Shown here: one piece after another, positions 32,281-43,782 of the stretch
Position numbering within the stretch: the first letter of the stretch is position 1
How the letters are laid out: each line of letters begins with the position of its first letter
From: Prosopocoilus inquinatus
Taxonomy: Eukaryota > Arthropoda > Insecta > Coleoptera > Lucanidae
Direction: 5' to 3'
Length of the DNA stretch: 64,000 nt
Assembly (NCBI GenBank): GCA_036172665.1
Contig: CM069870.1
Coordinates: 69,130,212-69,194,211 of the forward strand
Notes under the pieces: model-generated
The model's input: the letters and a program-made list of their open reading frames with translations, nothing else
What the model was told of the DNA's origin: nothing
Databases searched by the model: none
Translations under genes and position numbers: made by a program

Positions 32281-35200
32281 CTTTGAAGGGAATTCCGGTG
32301 AACTTTTCAAATTTCATAGTTATGTCCGCCCTTATTTTCATGTCGTGTTTGGTTACCTCGTCCACTATTTTCGGGAAGTACAGTCGCTCGTCGGTTCTGT
32401 CGAGTTCGACCAAGGGATCCACAAACCATCCATAACTATAATAAAGGCATTGAAATGTAAGTATCTTACGAAGTGGAAAGGCAACGCTCATAACGTAAAA
32501 CTTGCATTGCTGGCGCCGTAGTCAGGAGAGACAAGATCGTAGGGATCTCCATCTTTTTCTGTTTCGTGCGTTCTTATGGCGATTGCTTTAAAACAGTACT
32601 TATTGAGCATCATGTGTGTCAGACAAGGATGGAAACACCTATGACGCGCGGTTAGCGAGGCTACATGATTTAAGCAAGGCGCCAGGGTTGCCAGATTGGG
32701 CGAAATTCCCCCATTTGGGCTACATTTTAAACACACTTGGCGTTTAAAAATCTTATTCGACGCCTGATTTGGGCTACTTGTTACTACTTGTCTTCACATA
32801 ACACAAAAAATATATACGGTGTGATCAATAATGACTGTCTAGGGGCCTAATTCCCGAATCGACAAAATTGCCAAAATGAGCTAAATGAGTTTGATTCCTC
32901 GATTCGAGAATAAGGCCCCATGTCGCTACTTTTTATTTAATTTATAGCTCTTATATGACAAGAATACTTTGAGCGTCGTTTTCTTTTGTTTCTTTTTATT
33001 AATTTCATATTATTTCCTCTTTCTTTCTTGTTTTTGTTTCGTTTTATTAAACAATTGTTGTTTTGTACGTTTTACTCACGGTTCGTTTGTTTTATTTTGT
33101 CCTTTTGTTTCTTTAGTTTCATTGGGTGTTCGGCCGAAGAATCGTCGTTTTCTCATTTAATTATTTTTTTTCCATCCGTTCTTTTGTTTTTCATGTTTTT
33201 CGTATTTTTCTTCTTTTTAACCGAATTGATTTCCACATGTTATTGTCTCGTTTTTACAGCTCTCTTTTGTTTCCTGCGAGTGTGTTTTAACTTTATACGA
33301 AAACTATCGTCGATTTCCTTTTTTTTGTTCATCGTTGTACTCTAGTACCACGCGATCAACGGAATTTATAATGAGAGCAGGTTGTGATATTTTCCAAAAA
33401 GTTGGTAACACAAGCTTACAGTTTGAAATTAAAAATTTTATAACTGTCAAAATTGTGCCATTTATTTTTTAAAGGAATGGTAATAAACGGATCTGTCTTG
33501 TGGAACCTCCGCAATATTCTAAAAAAGCGTTTAAACCAGCATCCATACAAAATAAAATAAGAAAATAAAGATTTTATAAGGCACGAGCATAACCTCAAAT
33601 ACGACAACTGTCAACGTATTATTTATTTCTCATTGTATCCAACCAAGCAGCATAAAATAGCACCAATCAGAGCATCCTCTAATTATGAATTCCATTCCAT
33701 TCCCGGTACTTTTTTTTAAATTCATTTTATGCCGTTGTATTTCTTTTTTGTTTTTGTTTTTATCAAATTGATTTTTTGATTTTTCAGATTTTGATGAATG
33801 ACGGTCTTTCTACAGTAATCTTTTGTTTTCTATCAGATTTTTTTTCTAAATTTTTCATTCGGTTTTTGTTCACCTTAGTCGTCAATATTCTTTTGTTTCT
33901 TTTTACTGTTCTTTACGCTTTCGTACTATATGTATTTTCCTCTTGACTCATAAAACTGATTTTTCGCATTTCTTGACGCTTATTCGTAGTTCATCGTTTT
34001 TCATTTGTTTTGTGTCTCTTTTGCGATTTTCTTTTCTTTTGCGCACTGCATTTCGTTTCTCTTTTGCTTGTTTTGTATCGTATTAACGACTCTTTTACAG
34101 TTTGCTTTAATTTTCTACGAATTTTTCGTTTCCTCGGAAAAATTGTTGTTGTTCGTTCAGCTTGGTGTTGTCGATCATCTTTTGTTTTTGTTTTTGTTTA
34201 CTTCACACCTTGCATTTTGTTGCTGTTGTTTTCGAATACCTCGCTGTATAACTTATAACTGCTCCACTGGGAGGCCGGTACAAGCTCTGGTAATAGATTT
34301 CTCTTTTTTTCTGATTTTGTTTGTACAGATTTCGTTTGTTTCTTTTTTCATTTATTTCATTTACTTGGTATCCCAAGTCGCCGAATTTTTGTAATTTTGT
34401 CTTAAGCCGCCCTCCATTTAAATTCATTTCATCTGAAATCAAATTGATTTGATTTTGAACTAAACTGATTTTAAAGCAAACAGAAAGTTTCTTAAAGCAA
34501 TAATGGTTGATACTGATTGTAAATAAAAAAAAAACAGCTTGATCACTAGAGGGTGAGAGAGGAGGAACTCGGTTACTTCTTTATCACCGATCGCCAACTG
34601 AACAACTGCAAATAAAATCTAATCAGTGATTTTTAAGTGAATATGAATTGATTCGCATTCAAATATGTTGTAAATGGAGGACGGCTTTTGACTTTAGAAA
34701 AAATTTGGCGCTTTTTGTTTACATTTTGTTAACAAGTTGGCGACATTTGCCTGCAAAAAATCTGGCAACTCTGCTAGGCGCTGTCGTTCCATTCGTAGAT
34801 ATTTTCGTAGATATTCGTACATATTTTTCCTTAGTTCCGTTACACGTCATTGACAATAATGACGTAGAATTTAAGCATCGTTGCCAGGGTGTGACGTCAC
34901 TGCTGAACATACGATTTGTTACGGAATGTCGGAACAGTCTTGGCATTTGCGTTAATAAGTAGAATTATCGTACAGATGTGTATGTATTCTTATTTAAATA
35001 TGAAAGAAATTCAAGGCTTCGTAAAATTTTCGTGCTCGGAATAAGAAGTGCCATATATATTGAACACCTTTTTTAAGAAAAATTTTGTGCAAATCGTTTT
35101 TGATTGCAGCGAGAACCTCGAGCAGCCTCTGGACAGTTGTTTCAGCCCTGCTTGGGGCTTCTTCAGCAGAGACGTAGCTCGACATTCCCGCTGCAAACAA

Positions 35201-35958
35201 AAACGACTTGCCCAATTTATTCGCAAATGCGATTTAAGAGTGATGAACAGATAAAATAGCGACATCTTACTATCGCTTTTTGACCTGACATTGCAGTAGG
35301 GTAGACAAATCCCGCTTCAATTTGTCTACTCTACTGCAATGTCAGGTCAAAAAGCGATAGTAAGATGTCGCTATTTTATCTGTTCATCTTTTTTTTTTAA
35401 GGTTAGGTATGGTAAACTTCACAACATCTTCACAATTAAAATTTGTCAACAACGCAAATTACTGCCAACAAACTTTTAAAACAGACTGATTGTTGTTTTC
35501 ACGACGTGTAGCGGATTACGGAACTAAGGAAAAAAATAAGGAATGTAGACTTATTTTTAGCACCATTATTAGGTACCCAACAGAAATGAACTAACGTATT
35601 TTTACATTAAGATCTTTGGTGCCCACTTATAAGCACATGCAAAGAAAAATATACGAACCATTGGTTTTCCGTAACGGGCCACTTGTATTTTTCTTTCGGG
35701 CCCATGTCCCTGTACATCTTGATCGTCCTGACCAATTCCTCATCTGCAGTCGATAAGTCGAGGGCCTCGTGTCTGGCATAAAACTTTCGCGTTAGGGGAG
35801 GACCTTAAAGGAATTAATCTGGTTAGAGGAGAAGACGGGGCGTTTTCGTTCTGATTTTTTTTTTTACATTTGTAACACGGCCAGTAGTTTTCGTTGACGC
35901 GGAAGAACTTGTACTCTTTCGCGTAGAATTCTTTGATAATTTTCTCGTTTCGTTGCAT
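32276..35958 (-). CDS. CFAP144: cilia- and flagella-associated protein 144 (FAM183)
   Basis: A small axonemal protein; the vertebrate orthologue is a microtubule inner protein of ciliary doublets. Exons: 35958-35868, 35803-35659, 32435-32276, in phases 1 and 2, giving 131 aa (human about 134). Diagnostic C-terminal pattern: MGPKEKYKWPVTENQ, then YGWFVDPLVELDRTDERLYF, matching the family's GP..KY....TE.Q..GW...PL....D.RL signature. The start was set at the first ATG in frame; upstream in-frame sequence has only a TTG. Intron 2 is 3.2 kb and holds T-rich repeats plus a sense hammerhead motif. Same strand as INTS5, 490 bp upstream. In insects, expression would be expected in sperm and chordotonal neurons (inference). 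Confidence 0.88.
32960..34400. repeat. T-rich skewed array in CFAP144 intron 2
   Basis: Strong pyrimidine bias on + with recurrent 'cttttgttt' and 'ttttcattt' words; landmarks 'gttcggccgaagaatcg' and 'gttcagcttggtgttgtcg' recur (inverse) at 46.2 and 44.5 kb. It is part of the same low-complexity family as 43.8-46.4 and 48-51 kb. ORFs here encode only Phe/Ser/Leu strings. Confidence 0.5.
35080..35390 (-). mobile_element. hammerhead family, copy A4 with giant palindrome
   Basis: The hairpin module (35085-35215) is followed by 35243-35389, a near-perfect palindrome. Its ~68-bp arms (GATGAACAGATAAAATAGCG...) are each the family terminal cassette, joined head-to-head across about 10 bp. It lies in intron 2 of CFAP144, in the sense orientation for the ribozyme. 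Confidence 0.7.
35116..35183 (-). ncRNA. type-I hammerhead ribozyme motif, copy A4
   Basis: On the minus strand: CTGAAGA (35166-35160), stem II AGCCC/GGGCT, GAAA (35043 offset equivalent 35143-35140), ACAACTGT, triplet GUC with C17 at 35132. Stem I TCTCTG/CAGAGG plus TCGAG/CTCGA. Stem III has one change (ACAAC) compared with other copies. It is sense to the CFAP144 pre-mRNA. Confidence 0.62.
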
Positions 35959-36179
35959 TTTTGTCTCTTTGTTGGGGGTGAAAATCGCCGAGAATTTTGT
36001 CGTGATTTTTGAAAATGTCAAATTAAATTGTTTTGTTTTTTTTTATAGCGCGCGCAGATGGCACTCATATTCGCGTCATTTTAGAGAGGACCACAGAGAG
36101 GACGCACCACTAGCAAGAGGGGCTTGTTTAAATACGACAAGAATCTGAACTATGAACTAGTATAAAGAGAGATAGAGAA
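35959..36179. other. CFAP144 upstream region
   Basis: Short upstream DNA with a CpG cluster ('tagcgcgcgcagatgg', about 36046) that may be the promoter. No TATA box is seen. Confidence 0.3.
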
Positions 36180-36980
36180 AACGAATAAAAAATCGCCGAT
36201 TTGGAATGTCAAAAAGCAGAACAATTCAGAAAAAACACACTAACCTGCAAGAAAAATCAAAAACAAAAGAAAAATGAGAAAAAGACAGCAACAAAACACA
36301 AGGGGCCAAAAAGAAAACAAAAGAAGATTAACAACTGCAAGCAGAACGAAAAAGCAACAGTTTTCCGGATGAATCAAAATTTTCGTGAAAAATAAAAGCT
36401 ATAACAAGTTAACAATACAATTTAAAAAAAACGAAAAAGAAAGGGACAACGAAATACAGTGAATAAAACAAAAGATTATAACTGTGATGGACACAAAACA
36501 AGTGAAAAAAGATGAAGTAAGAAAAAGTATCAGTAAATAAATTGCAGTCAATTCGATGAGATAAGTAAAACAGAAATCCACATTACGAAAGCGTAAAGAA
36601 CGAAAGGAAACAAGAAAATTGATGACTAAGTGGAACAAAAACAAATGAATCTCACTGCAATAAAAAACGATTTGCAACAAAATTTTTTGAAAAAAAAAAC
36701 AGTAGAAAACAAAACACAGCTGTATAAAAAGCGTCAGTCAACATAATGTGAAAAATCGATTTGATTAAAAGGAAGAAAACAAAAATACGAGAGTACGAGA
36801 TGAATTACGGAAAAAAGAAACAGATGTATTAAGATGGACAAAAAATGAAAATCGTTGCAAATTCTGAGAAGAATGCGAAATACAGGAAAAAAAAAACAAT
36901 AATAGAATAAATGAAGAAAAAAACAGCCGAAAGCTTTTGCAAATCAAGAAACTAATAGAAAGCAAAAGGCTGTCCGTGTC
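36180..36980. repeat. A-rich skewed array
   Basis: 'aaaatcgccgatttggaatg' at about 36188 and 'aaacaaaaga' words link it to the arrays at 43.8 and 57.7 kb. A 29-bp fragment of the hammerhead family outer stem (CTCACTGCAATAAAAAACG) sits at about 36653-36681. Confidence 0.5.
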
Positions 36981-37139
36981 AAGCCAACAACAATCGAAAG
37001 TTACTCCACTTATTGATTATGATTAATTAATTTTTAATTCCAATCATCTGACAGTATGATGATGATGATGATGAGTATGACTACACTGCAAGCATAACAT
37101 AAACATTGAAAAGTAGCTCAAATCAGGCGCCAGACGCTA

Positions 37140-37830
37140 AATAAGTCTTTTGTTTAAAGTTTGATCAAACCCCGACGTACACGGTTTTCTTGTTCCTTAA
37201 ATTTTCGTACTGATTTCGATCGTCTTTTGTTTAAAAATCGAACATCTTTTCTCTACGGCTTGATCAAAACCTGACGCTTACGAATTTCTTGTTCCTCACA
37301 TTTTCGTATTGATTTCGATCATCTTTTGTTTATAAAAGTCGATCGTCTTTCGTTTTAAATGTTTTCCTCGTTCATCAAATTTTCGCGTCGGTTTCGATCG
37401 TCTTTTGCTTAAAGCTTGAAGATCAAAGCCCGACGCATACGATTTCCTCGTTCCTCAAATTTTCGTACTGATTTCGATCGTTTCTTGTTTAAAAGCCCGT
37501 CGTCTTTCGTTTCGAATTTTTCTCGTTCGTCAAAGTTCGCGACTGTTTCTATCGTCTTTTGCTTAAAGCTTGATCAAAGCCCGACGCATGCCGTCTCTTG
37601 TTCCGCAAAAAAAAATTGCGTATTAGTTTCGATCGCCTTTTGTCCAAAAGTCGATTTCAATTTTTTTTCGTTCGTCAAACTTTGGCATCGGTTTCGATCG
37701 TCGTTTGTTTAAAGCTTGAAGATCAAGGCGTGACGCATTCGATTTTCTTAATCCTCAAAAATTTTCGTATCGATTTCGATCCTCTTTAGTTTAGAATTAG
37801 ATCGACTTTTGTTCAAAAGTCGAGAAGGTA
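37140..37830. repeat. ~140-155-bp satellite with 'TTTCGATCGTCTTTTG' words
   Basis: 'gatcaaagcccgacgcatac' or variants recur near 37155, 37262, 37429, 37568 and 37721, with 'tttcgatcgtcttttgtt' twice per unit. About five degenerate units. No gene. Confidence 0.65.
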
Positions 37831-38276
37831 ACAAGTTTTAGAAATTTTCAGACCTTGTTACCTAAAAATTACTTCCGGTACTTACTCTTTGTAAACAGGA
37901 TTAATTTTTAGATATAAGACCCTATCAGAAAAAAATGAAGGCTTGAAGGATTATACAAATGGCACGATTTAACATGGACTTAACTGTCAAACTTGAAATT
38001 TGGGCGATAATTGAGATTAAATTTGGCGCGCTCGAGTCTCTCAAAGTTGGCAAACCTGGGTGTGGAATTCTTGGGAAACAGTGAATGTTCTATTATCAAA
38101 ATGATAGATGAACGTTTGATTTACGTATTACAAAAGGTCTGTTTGTTATCCTGCACTAGTGCACACTAAAACTATCTTCATGTCGTATTAATGTATGAGG
38201 TTAGAACTTTGATTAGATAAGAGAGAGGATGCCTTGCGTCCTTATCTAACGCATGAGCGACCGCTGTTACCAGAAA

Positions 38277-38462
38277 AGACCAAATCAAGGACACTTCGCA
38301 TTGCACAAACTCGTGAATTTCGGTGTTTTTGTTATAATAGTGAATGAAACAGTTACTGATAGTTTATAGAAACAATGTGCAATGTGTAGCAAAGCCGACA
38401 AGAGAAGAAAGAACCCAGAATAACATTTCAAAGGTAAAAAGAAGTGTCCTTGATTTGGTTCC
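38277..38462. mobile_element. ~185-bp nested MITE
   Basis: ACCAAATCAAGGACACTTC near 38278 and its inverse GAAGTGTCCTTGATTTGGT ending at about 38461 form 19-bp inverted termini. No ORF. Confidence 0.55.
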
Positions 38463-39569
38463 TTTTAGTATCAGATGTGCCTCGCTTGTTCTTCATCCCC
38501 TCTCTTACCTAATCTGAGGGTTAGCACAAGACGCAAATATTTTAGTGTACTTACACCATAGATAAGAAATATTATATTAGTACATAGATGGAATACTTCT
38601 ATTCATGAAAAGCACGGGGTGCGATCTTCAATGTACACATCCGGCTTATAAATTTAGTTTTTACTCCAGTCGCAAGAGGCACTAAGATCACTTCCAGAAG
38701 TTCGTTGCCAAGTGAGCTTGTTTTGAAAATGTCAGAATCGGTGAAAGTATTATCATTAATAAGTTTTTTTTTTTGGGGAATTTCTGTAAAACTTCGGTTT
38801 CTCACATTTATGGTTAGTGGAGTTCGTCCCAAATGTTAGTTATAGTTTGGTTTTGCTGTTACATTTCACGTTGCCTATCAAAAGAAGGTCAAATGCATAG
38901 ATTTACAAGAAAACAAGAAGCAAGTTGTAAGTGTGTCATTTTCTCAATTCGAATGATTTATAGAATATGAAAATTTTTACAGCTTTTATGCAATTTTTGG
39001 TTGAACAGAGGCGTTGAAGTATTGTGGAAAGCTTATCGAATTTGCGACATACCTACATTCCGATAATTATGATACGAAAACTAGAAGATCCACAATTACA
39101 TTAATTCGTTAAACGTTAAAGCTAACTACCAGAAATAGCGTTTTAAGCAAATGGACAATTATTCTTTCCAAAAATGCAATTTTTAATACTTTTCTGGAAA
39201 AATTGCAAATGTCAGTGTCAGTCATATCTGTAAATGCCTCATGTAATTATTTTTTAATACATTTTCTACATTTGTTTTTGTGAAAATATACGTACTTTAA
39301 ACAATTTTACATGGTAAAAGTTTAAAAATAAAATAAAAGTAAATCGGAAAAAATTTATTCCGTTAATTTTGACTCCAGTTGCAAGGCGGTGCTCCAACGC
39401 TTTGCTCATTTATTTTTCAAAGATATTCCGATCTGTATACTAATTATATTTCTCTTATCTATCCATGAAAAGTTTATTGTATACAGCGCCGAGTGCCACT
39501 AGCGTGAATCAAAGACGCGCGAAATTTAAAATATTTCGTTATGGTAACCCTTTTAATAAAACTATCTTA

Positions 39570-39795
39570 AGGCCGCAATAGGCGATTATAAATTTCATAT
39601 AATTCACATCAAATTTTTGACAAAACGTTAATATTTAATATGTATTGTAACGAAATAGATGTTCCAAAAGTTTCAAATCTTACATATGAAAACTCATAGA
39701 AGTTCTTTTTCATCCCAATACTTGTTAAAATTTACGTTTTGTCAAAAATTTGACGTAAATTACATAAAATTTATCATCGCCTATTGTCGGTATTA
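39570..39795. mobile_element. ~220-bp foldback MITE
   Basis: 'aataggcgattataaatttc' through 'tttttgacaaaacg' is matched by 'cgttttgtcaaaaatttgac' through 'tttatcatcgcctatt', giving imperfect arms of about 50 bp. Nested inside the 2.5-kb element. Confidence 0.6.
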
Positions 39796-40055
39796 GACCG
39801 AGCTTCATAATCGAACTAAAAATACGCTTTCAAATATTATTATTTCAAACATTAACATTCAAATATGCAACATATATCACATAGACATAAATATTTTTTC
39901 ACTTGTAGTTTCATCCTTCACTCACAGTGTTTCACCCAAATATGGAGAAGTATGCACAGACACATCCTTATTACTATTTTTACACGTTGATACGCAGCAA
40001 TTGAAAACCATTTTTAATATGTAAAGTAAGTAAATTTCTGAAAATGTATCTAGAA

Positions 40056-40372
40056 AGATTTTGTGCAAATCGTTTTTGATTGCAGTGACAACCTCGAGCA
40101 GCCTCTGTACAGCTGTTTCAGCCCTGCTTGGGGCTTCTTCAGCAGAGACGTACCTCGACATTCCCACTGCAAACAAAAACGACTTGTCCAATTTATTCGC
40201 AATTGCGATGTAAGAGTGCACAAAAATTTTCTAAAAACTTTCATTATGCTTTGACAGCAAGCATGGCCACCTTGCATGGGGGACTTATTAGGAGCAAATC
40301 CCGCTTCAGTTTGTCTATCCTACTGCAATGTCAGGTCAAAAAGCGATAGTAAGATGTCGCTATTTTATCTGA
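40056..40372 (-). mobile_element. hammerhead family, copy A5 (most complete)
   Basis: The order is the hairpin module, then 'tttcattatgctttgacagc', 'atgcaaggtggccatgc' (inverse), 'gaagcgggatttgctcc' (inverse) and the AGCGACATCTTACTATCGCT cassette ending near 40370. It is the inverse arrangement of copy A1, so it defines a unit of about 320 bp. Confidence 0.65.
40092..40159 (-). ncRNA. type-I hammerhead ribozyme motif, copy A5
   Basis: CTGAAGA (40142-40136), stem II AGCCC/GGGCT, GAAA, ACAGCTGT, cleavage triplet GUA. Stem I TCTCTG/CAGAGG, extended by CGAGGT/CCTCGAG-type pairing and then by the long outer stem. Intergenic. Confidence 0.62.
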
Positions 40373-41170
40373 AAATGTATGGTAAAATTTTAAATGAGAA
40401 TTCTAAGAACGCGTTCAATCGGTCACTCACTACCCGCCACATCGTTGCTAGGTAACCTATGTGATACAGCGACAGGTGGCAGTAGTACGAACTACAAAAC
40501 TATTCTACTCTATTGTATAAAACAAGCCTAGGTCCCTGTGTGATTGGTTGCTGAGATAAGCGCGCAACTAATACCGCGAAGAAAGGGGATATACCCCGTC
40601 ATGTTCCCCTACCATGCTAAGGTCTGGTATAAAAGATAAACGGGCATGACTTACACTAGTGCAGGATAACAAACAGACCTAAAATTCCGAATTTTTGACA
40701 CTAGTAGTAGCAATTATAAAAGCAATCATTGCAATGGGAATAAATTAACAATTAAACTAAACTTGCAATAGTTGATAATGATTTATCAATTTAATTCCAA
40801 TTAACCGATAAACAGATTACGATACTGCAAGCGTAACTTAAACATTGAAAAGTAGCTCAAATCAGGCGCCAGACGCCAAGTAAGATTTTTAAATGTCAAA
40901 TTTGTCAAAAATGTAGCCAGAATGCCGCCCAAATGACGGAATTTCACTAATCTGGCAACCCTGACTGGAACTTGGTTTCAAAATTTTCCGCCTGACTTGG
41001 AAGTTTTGAAGATTTCACAATAGATGGCAACACTTCCTATGTTTGTTGTTTCGAGCGTCAAAAGCACGCAATCAGCTGATCAGCAATAATAATGTAAATA
41101 AATAGTGAACGCTAATTGTTCGTAATTATCGTGATCATCATGAGCAGAGAAAACTTACTTTGCTTTTACG

Positions 41171-41243
41171 ATGAGTCTTTGGCAAAATCTACTTGAAGCA
41201 TATCTACTGCGAAATGGAGAAGTCCCCCGCCCCCCTAATTTTG
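41171..41243 (+). other. possible orphan first coding exon
   Basis: ATG at 41171 opens 24 codons (MSLWQNLLEAYLLRNGEVPR...) ending in phase 1 at a consensus donor, TTTTG|GTGAGTAC. The peptide looks protein-like, but I recognise no family and found no matching second exon before the carrier gene. It may be the start of a gene whose exons I cannot see, or a leader exon of the carrier (the phase matches its exon 2). Confidence 0.3.
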
Positions 41244-41474
41244 GTGAGTACACAATTCAAACTTTAACCCGTAATAATAATAATAACAACAATCCAATTA
41301 TGTAATTGTCAATTGTCTCTTGCAAACGGTATTGATAGTTATATGTATACAGCGTGTTCCTTAAATTCACATTTCACCTTCACAAGACAGGTGGGCCGCC
41401 AAGTTTTATTTTTATTTTATTTTTTAATTCAAGTTGTAGCGGTTTCTTGTTGATAATAAATAATAATAATAATC

Positions 41475-41718
41475 ATGGAGTTCCTCATCGGTGGCACAGC
41501 CGCAGTGTGCGCCGGATTCTTCACCAATCCTCTGGAAGTTATGAAAACGCGAATGCAGTTACAAGGCGAGCTCAAAGCCAAAGGGACTTACACGGTTTAC
41601 TATAGAAACACGTTGCACGCAGCGTTCCAAGTCATCAGACACGATGGGGTACTCTCGCTACAGAAAGGTCTGATTCCTGCGCTCTGGGTCCAGTTTATTA
41701 TGAACGGTCTTCGATTAG
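41475..41718 (+). CDS. duplicated first exon (1a) of SLC25A35-like carrier
   Basis: This 244-bp exon encodes the first transmembrane helix, the carrier signature ([13 protein letters not shown]) and the first matrix helix. It ends in phase 1 at G|GTTCGT. It has the same length and phase as exon 1b (42003-42246) and its peptide is roughly three-quarters identical. It has no downstream exons of its own, so it is either a mutually exclusive first exon of the 42003-43130 gene or what remains of a tandem duplicate gene. Both readings keep frame. Confidence 0.7.
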
Positions 41719-42002
41719 GTTCGTCCTGAATTGTGCCTCGTGTGTGTTTTCATAACGTTGCGTGATTTTTTTTTGTAATTTCATCTCTGTTGTTCTAAAA
41801 TCCCACTTAATAAACATTTTTCCCTTAAGTTTACAAATCATAGGTACTCTGTATTCATAAATAAGTAAGTATTTGAGCGTGCAATTGTATGTTTGCCATG
41901 TTTTTCTCTCCTGTCAGACAATCGTCTCTCAGCCTGATTGGAATTTGCGGATTTACCTCGGCTTTCCTTTGTAGATGAGTTAACCATAAGTGACAAAGCG
42001 TA

Positions 42003-43130
42003 ATGGAATTCGTCATCGGTGGCATGGCAGCCGTGTTTGCTGGCTTTTTCACTAACCCCCTAGAAGTAATAAAAACCCGCATGCAACTCCAGGGCGAGCT
42101 TCAGGCGAAGGGGAAGTACGCGGTGCACTATCGTAACATAGCCCAGGCCGCATACCAAATAGCCAGACACGACGGGGTTTTGGCCTTGCAAAAGGGGCTT
42201 GTACCGGCCTTGTGGGTTCAACTCATAATGAACGGGGCACGCTTTGGTTTGTGTTATTTTCTTTTTTTCCTTCCTCACGCATCACATCATTTTATTTAGT
42301 ACTCGTTCGCTCTTTCAAGTCTGATGTTTCTTTTAGGTTTTTATGATTTTGCGTACAGTCGTGGTTACGGCAGCGACACAGTCGGAAATAAAGTCTTATA
42401 CAAAGGCGTTGTCATCAGCGGATTCGGGGGAGTCATCGGCCATTACCTTTCCAATCCGTTTTACATGATCAAAACTCACTTGCAAGCGGAGGCAGCGAAG
42501 GCGATAGCCGTAGGCCACCAGCACCACCACGAAGGCACCCGCAAGGCCCTCCAGAAAATTTACAGGAAGCGCGGTGTAAGTTTGAAGCTTTCTGCTGCTC
42601 GATTTAAAAAAAAAAAAAAAAATGCTTCCAGTTCACCGGCCTATTCAGAGCGGGGGTGGCTGTGATACCACGTGCTTTCGTGGCCTCGAGTTCGCAGCTC
42701 ATGTCTTTCATTTACTGCAAGGAGTGGTTGAGCACGGCGGAGTATTTCCAGCGACATCCGATTGTAACTTCTTTCGTTTCGAGTATGATTGGCGGAGTGG
42801 CCATCAGCGTAATGACCACACCTTTCGACTTGGTTTTAACTCGATTATACAATCAAGGTAGTTACATATCGAAAAAAAGAAATGCAACAACAAGTTGTAG
42901 CGAGCATTTGATGTTTAGCTTTAGATGAAAAGGGCAGGGGCGTCCATTACAGAGGCTACGTGGATTGTGTCGTGAAAATTTACAAGACGGAAGGAATTTC
43001 TGCCTTTTACAAGGGAGTCGGTCCGATGTACTTTCGCCTGGGGCCTCACTCTGTGCTCTGCCTGATGTTCTGGGATTATTTCAGGGAGTTGTACGCGAAA
43101 TTCACGGCCGGGCAAAAAAAAGTGTTATGA
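42003..43130 (+). CDS. mitochondrial solute carrier, SLC25A35-like (gene 1)
   Basis: Inner-mitochondrial-membrane carrier; substrate of this subfamily not established. Exons: 42003-42246, 42337-42575, 42632-42857, 42925-43130, giving 304 aa, stop TGA at 43128. Three repeats of about 100 residues: the first signature is intact ([13 protein letters not shown]); the second lacks the acidic residue ([11 protein letters not shown]); the third lacks the basic one ([13 protein letters not shown]). These are features also seen in gene 2. Family landmarks: [51 protein letters not shown]. The acceptor at 42631 follows an A-run rather than a good pyrimidine tract. AATAAA at 43390. It could be translated from exon 1b or exon 1a. 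It is paralogous to 54534-55589; Drosophila likewise has a small cluster of such carriers. Confidence 0.88.
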
Positions 43131-43389
43131 TTTAGGTCGATTTTAGGTAATAAGGGGCCTATTCTGTCGCAGAAACGTTAAATTTAAAGGACTGTTACAT
43201 TTTTTTGCTGTGCCACCAATCGTAAAACTGCGTTTTAAATTTTAAAGCGCTTCTAAATTTTAACAGCCCGTTAATAAGTTACAGGATATCCCCTACAAGT
43301 AGATAAATTTTATTTTTGTAAACTAAAACTAGTCCGTAAAAACGATTTTCTTAAAACTAGTCTGACTTTGCTGTACAAATTTTAATATT

Positions 43390-43395
43390 AATAAA
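43390..43395 (+). terminator. polyadenylation signal, carrier gene 1
   Basis: Canonical AATAAA 260 bp after the stop codon. Confidence 0.6.
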
Positions 43396-43782
43396 ACCTT
43401 TTTGAAATTATCTTATTATTTTTTTTAAATTACACCAAGACTGAAAACATAATTCAAAAATTCTCACGTGTAGTTTAACTGAATATCAAGTTAGATTGAG
43501 GCGCTATCTATTACACGCATGCAAAAGTTTTTCTAAAGTGCCATCTATTATACAGAAGGTAACACTTTTTCTTTTTTGTTTATATGTTCCTATGTACCAA
43601 AGGATTGCGAATGAAAGCGGTGGAAAGTCTTGTTTTCTTGAGTCACAGCAGAGTGTCATCTGTTAGACGGAGGTGCTTCTTTTTTTTTTTTTCATTTTCA
43701 AAAGTAACATTAAAGCGTCCAAAGATGGATAAGTTTCTTTCGTTTATTTTAGTTTATTGTCCAATTAGCGCACGCAGTAGGG

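Larger units (their letters stand above)
38135..40680. mobile_element. 2.5-kb element with 27-bp terminal inverted repeats
   Basis: AGGTCTGTTTGTTATCCTGC (38135) followed by ACTAGTG has an exact inverse CACTAGTGCAGGATAACAAACAGACCT-type end at 40654-40680 (27 bp). The interior has no transposase ORF and carries nested insertions (38277-38462, 39570-39795, 40056-40372). The flanks are A-rich, so the target duplication is uncertain. It is probably a non-autonomous DNA transposon or two related MITEs. Confidence 0.55.

Noticed and set aside
35959..36021. Longer N-terminus for CFAP144
   Set aside because: The upstream in-frame start would be TTG; the first ATG at 35958 gives the usual family length.
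41354..41605. Overlapping + ORF across carrier exon 1a
   Set aside because: It is out of frame with the carrier signature and begins in repeat-like T-rich DNA.
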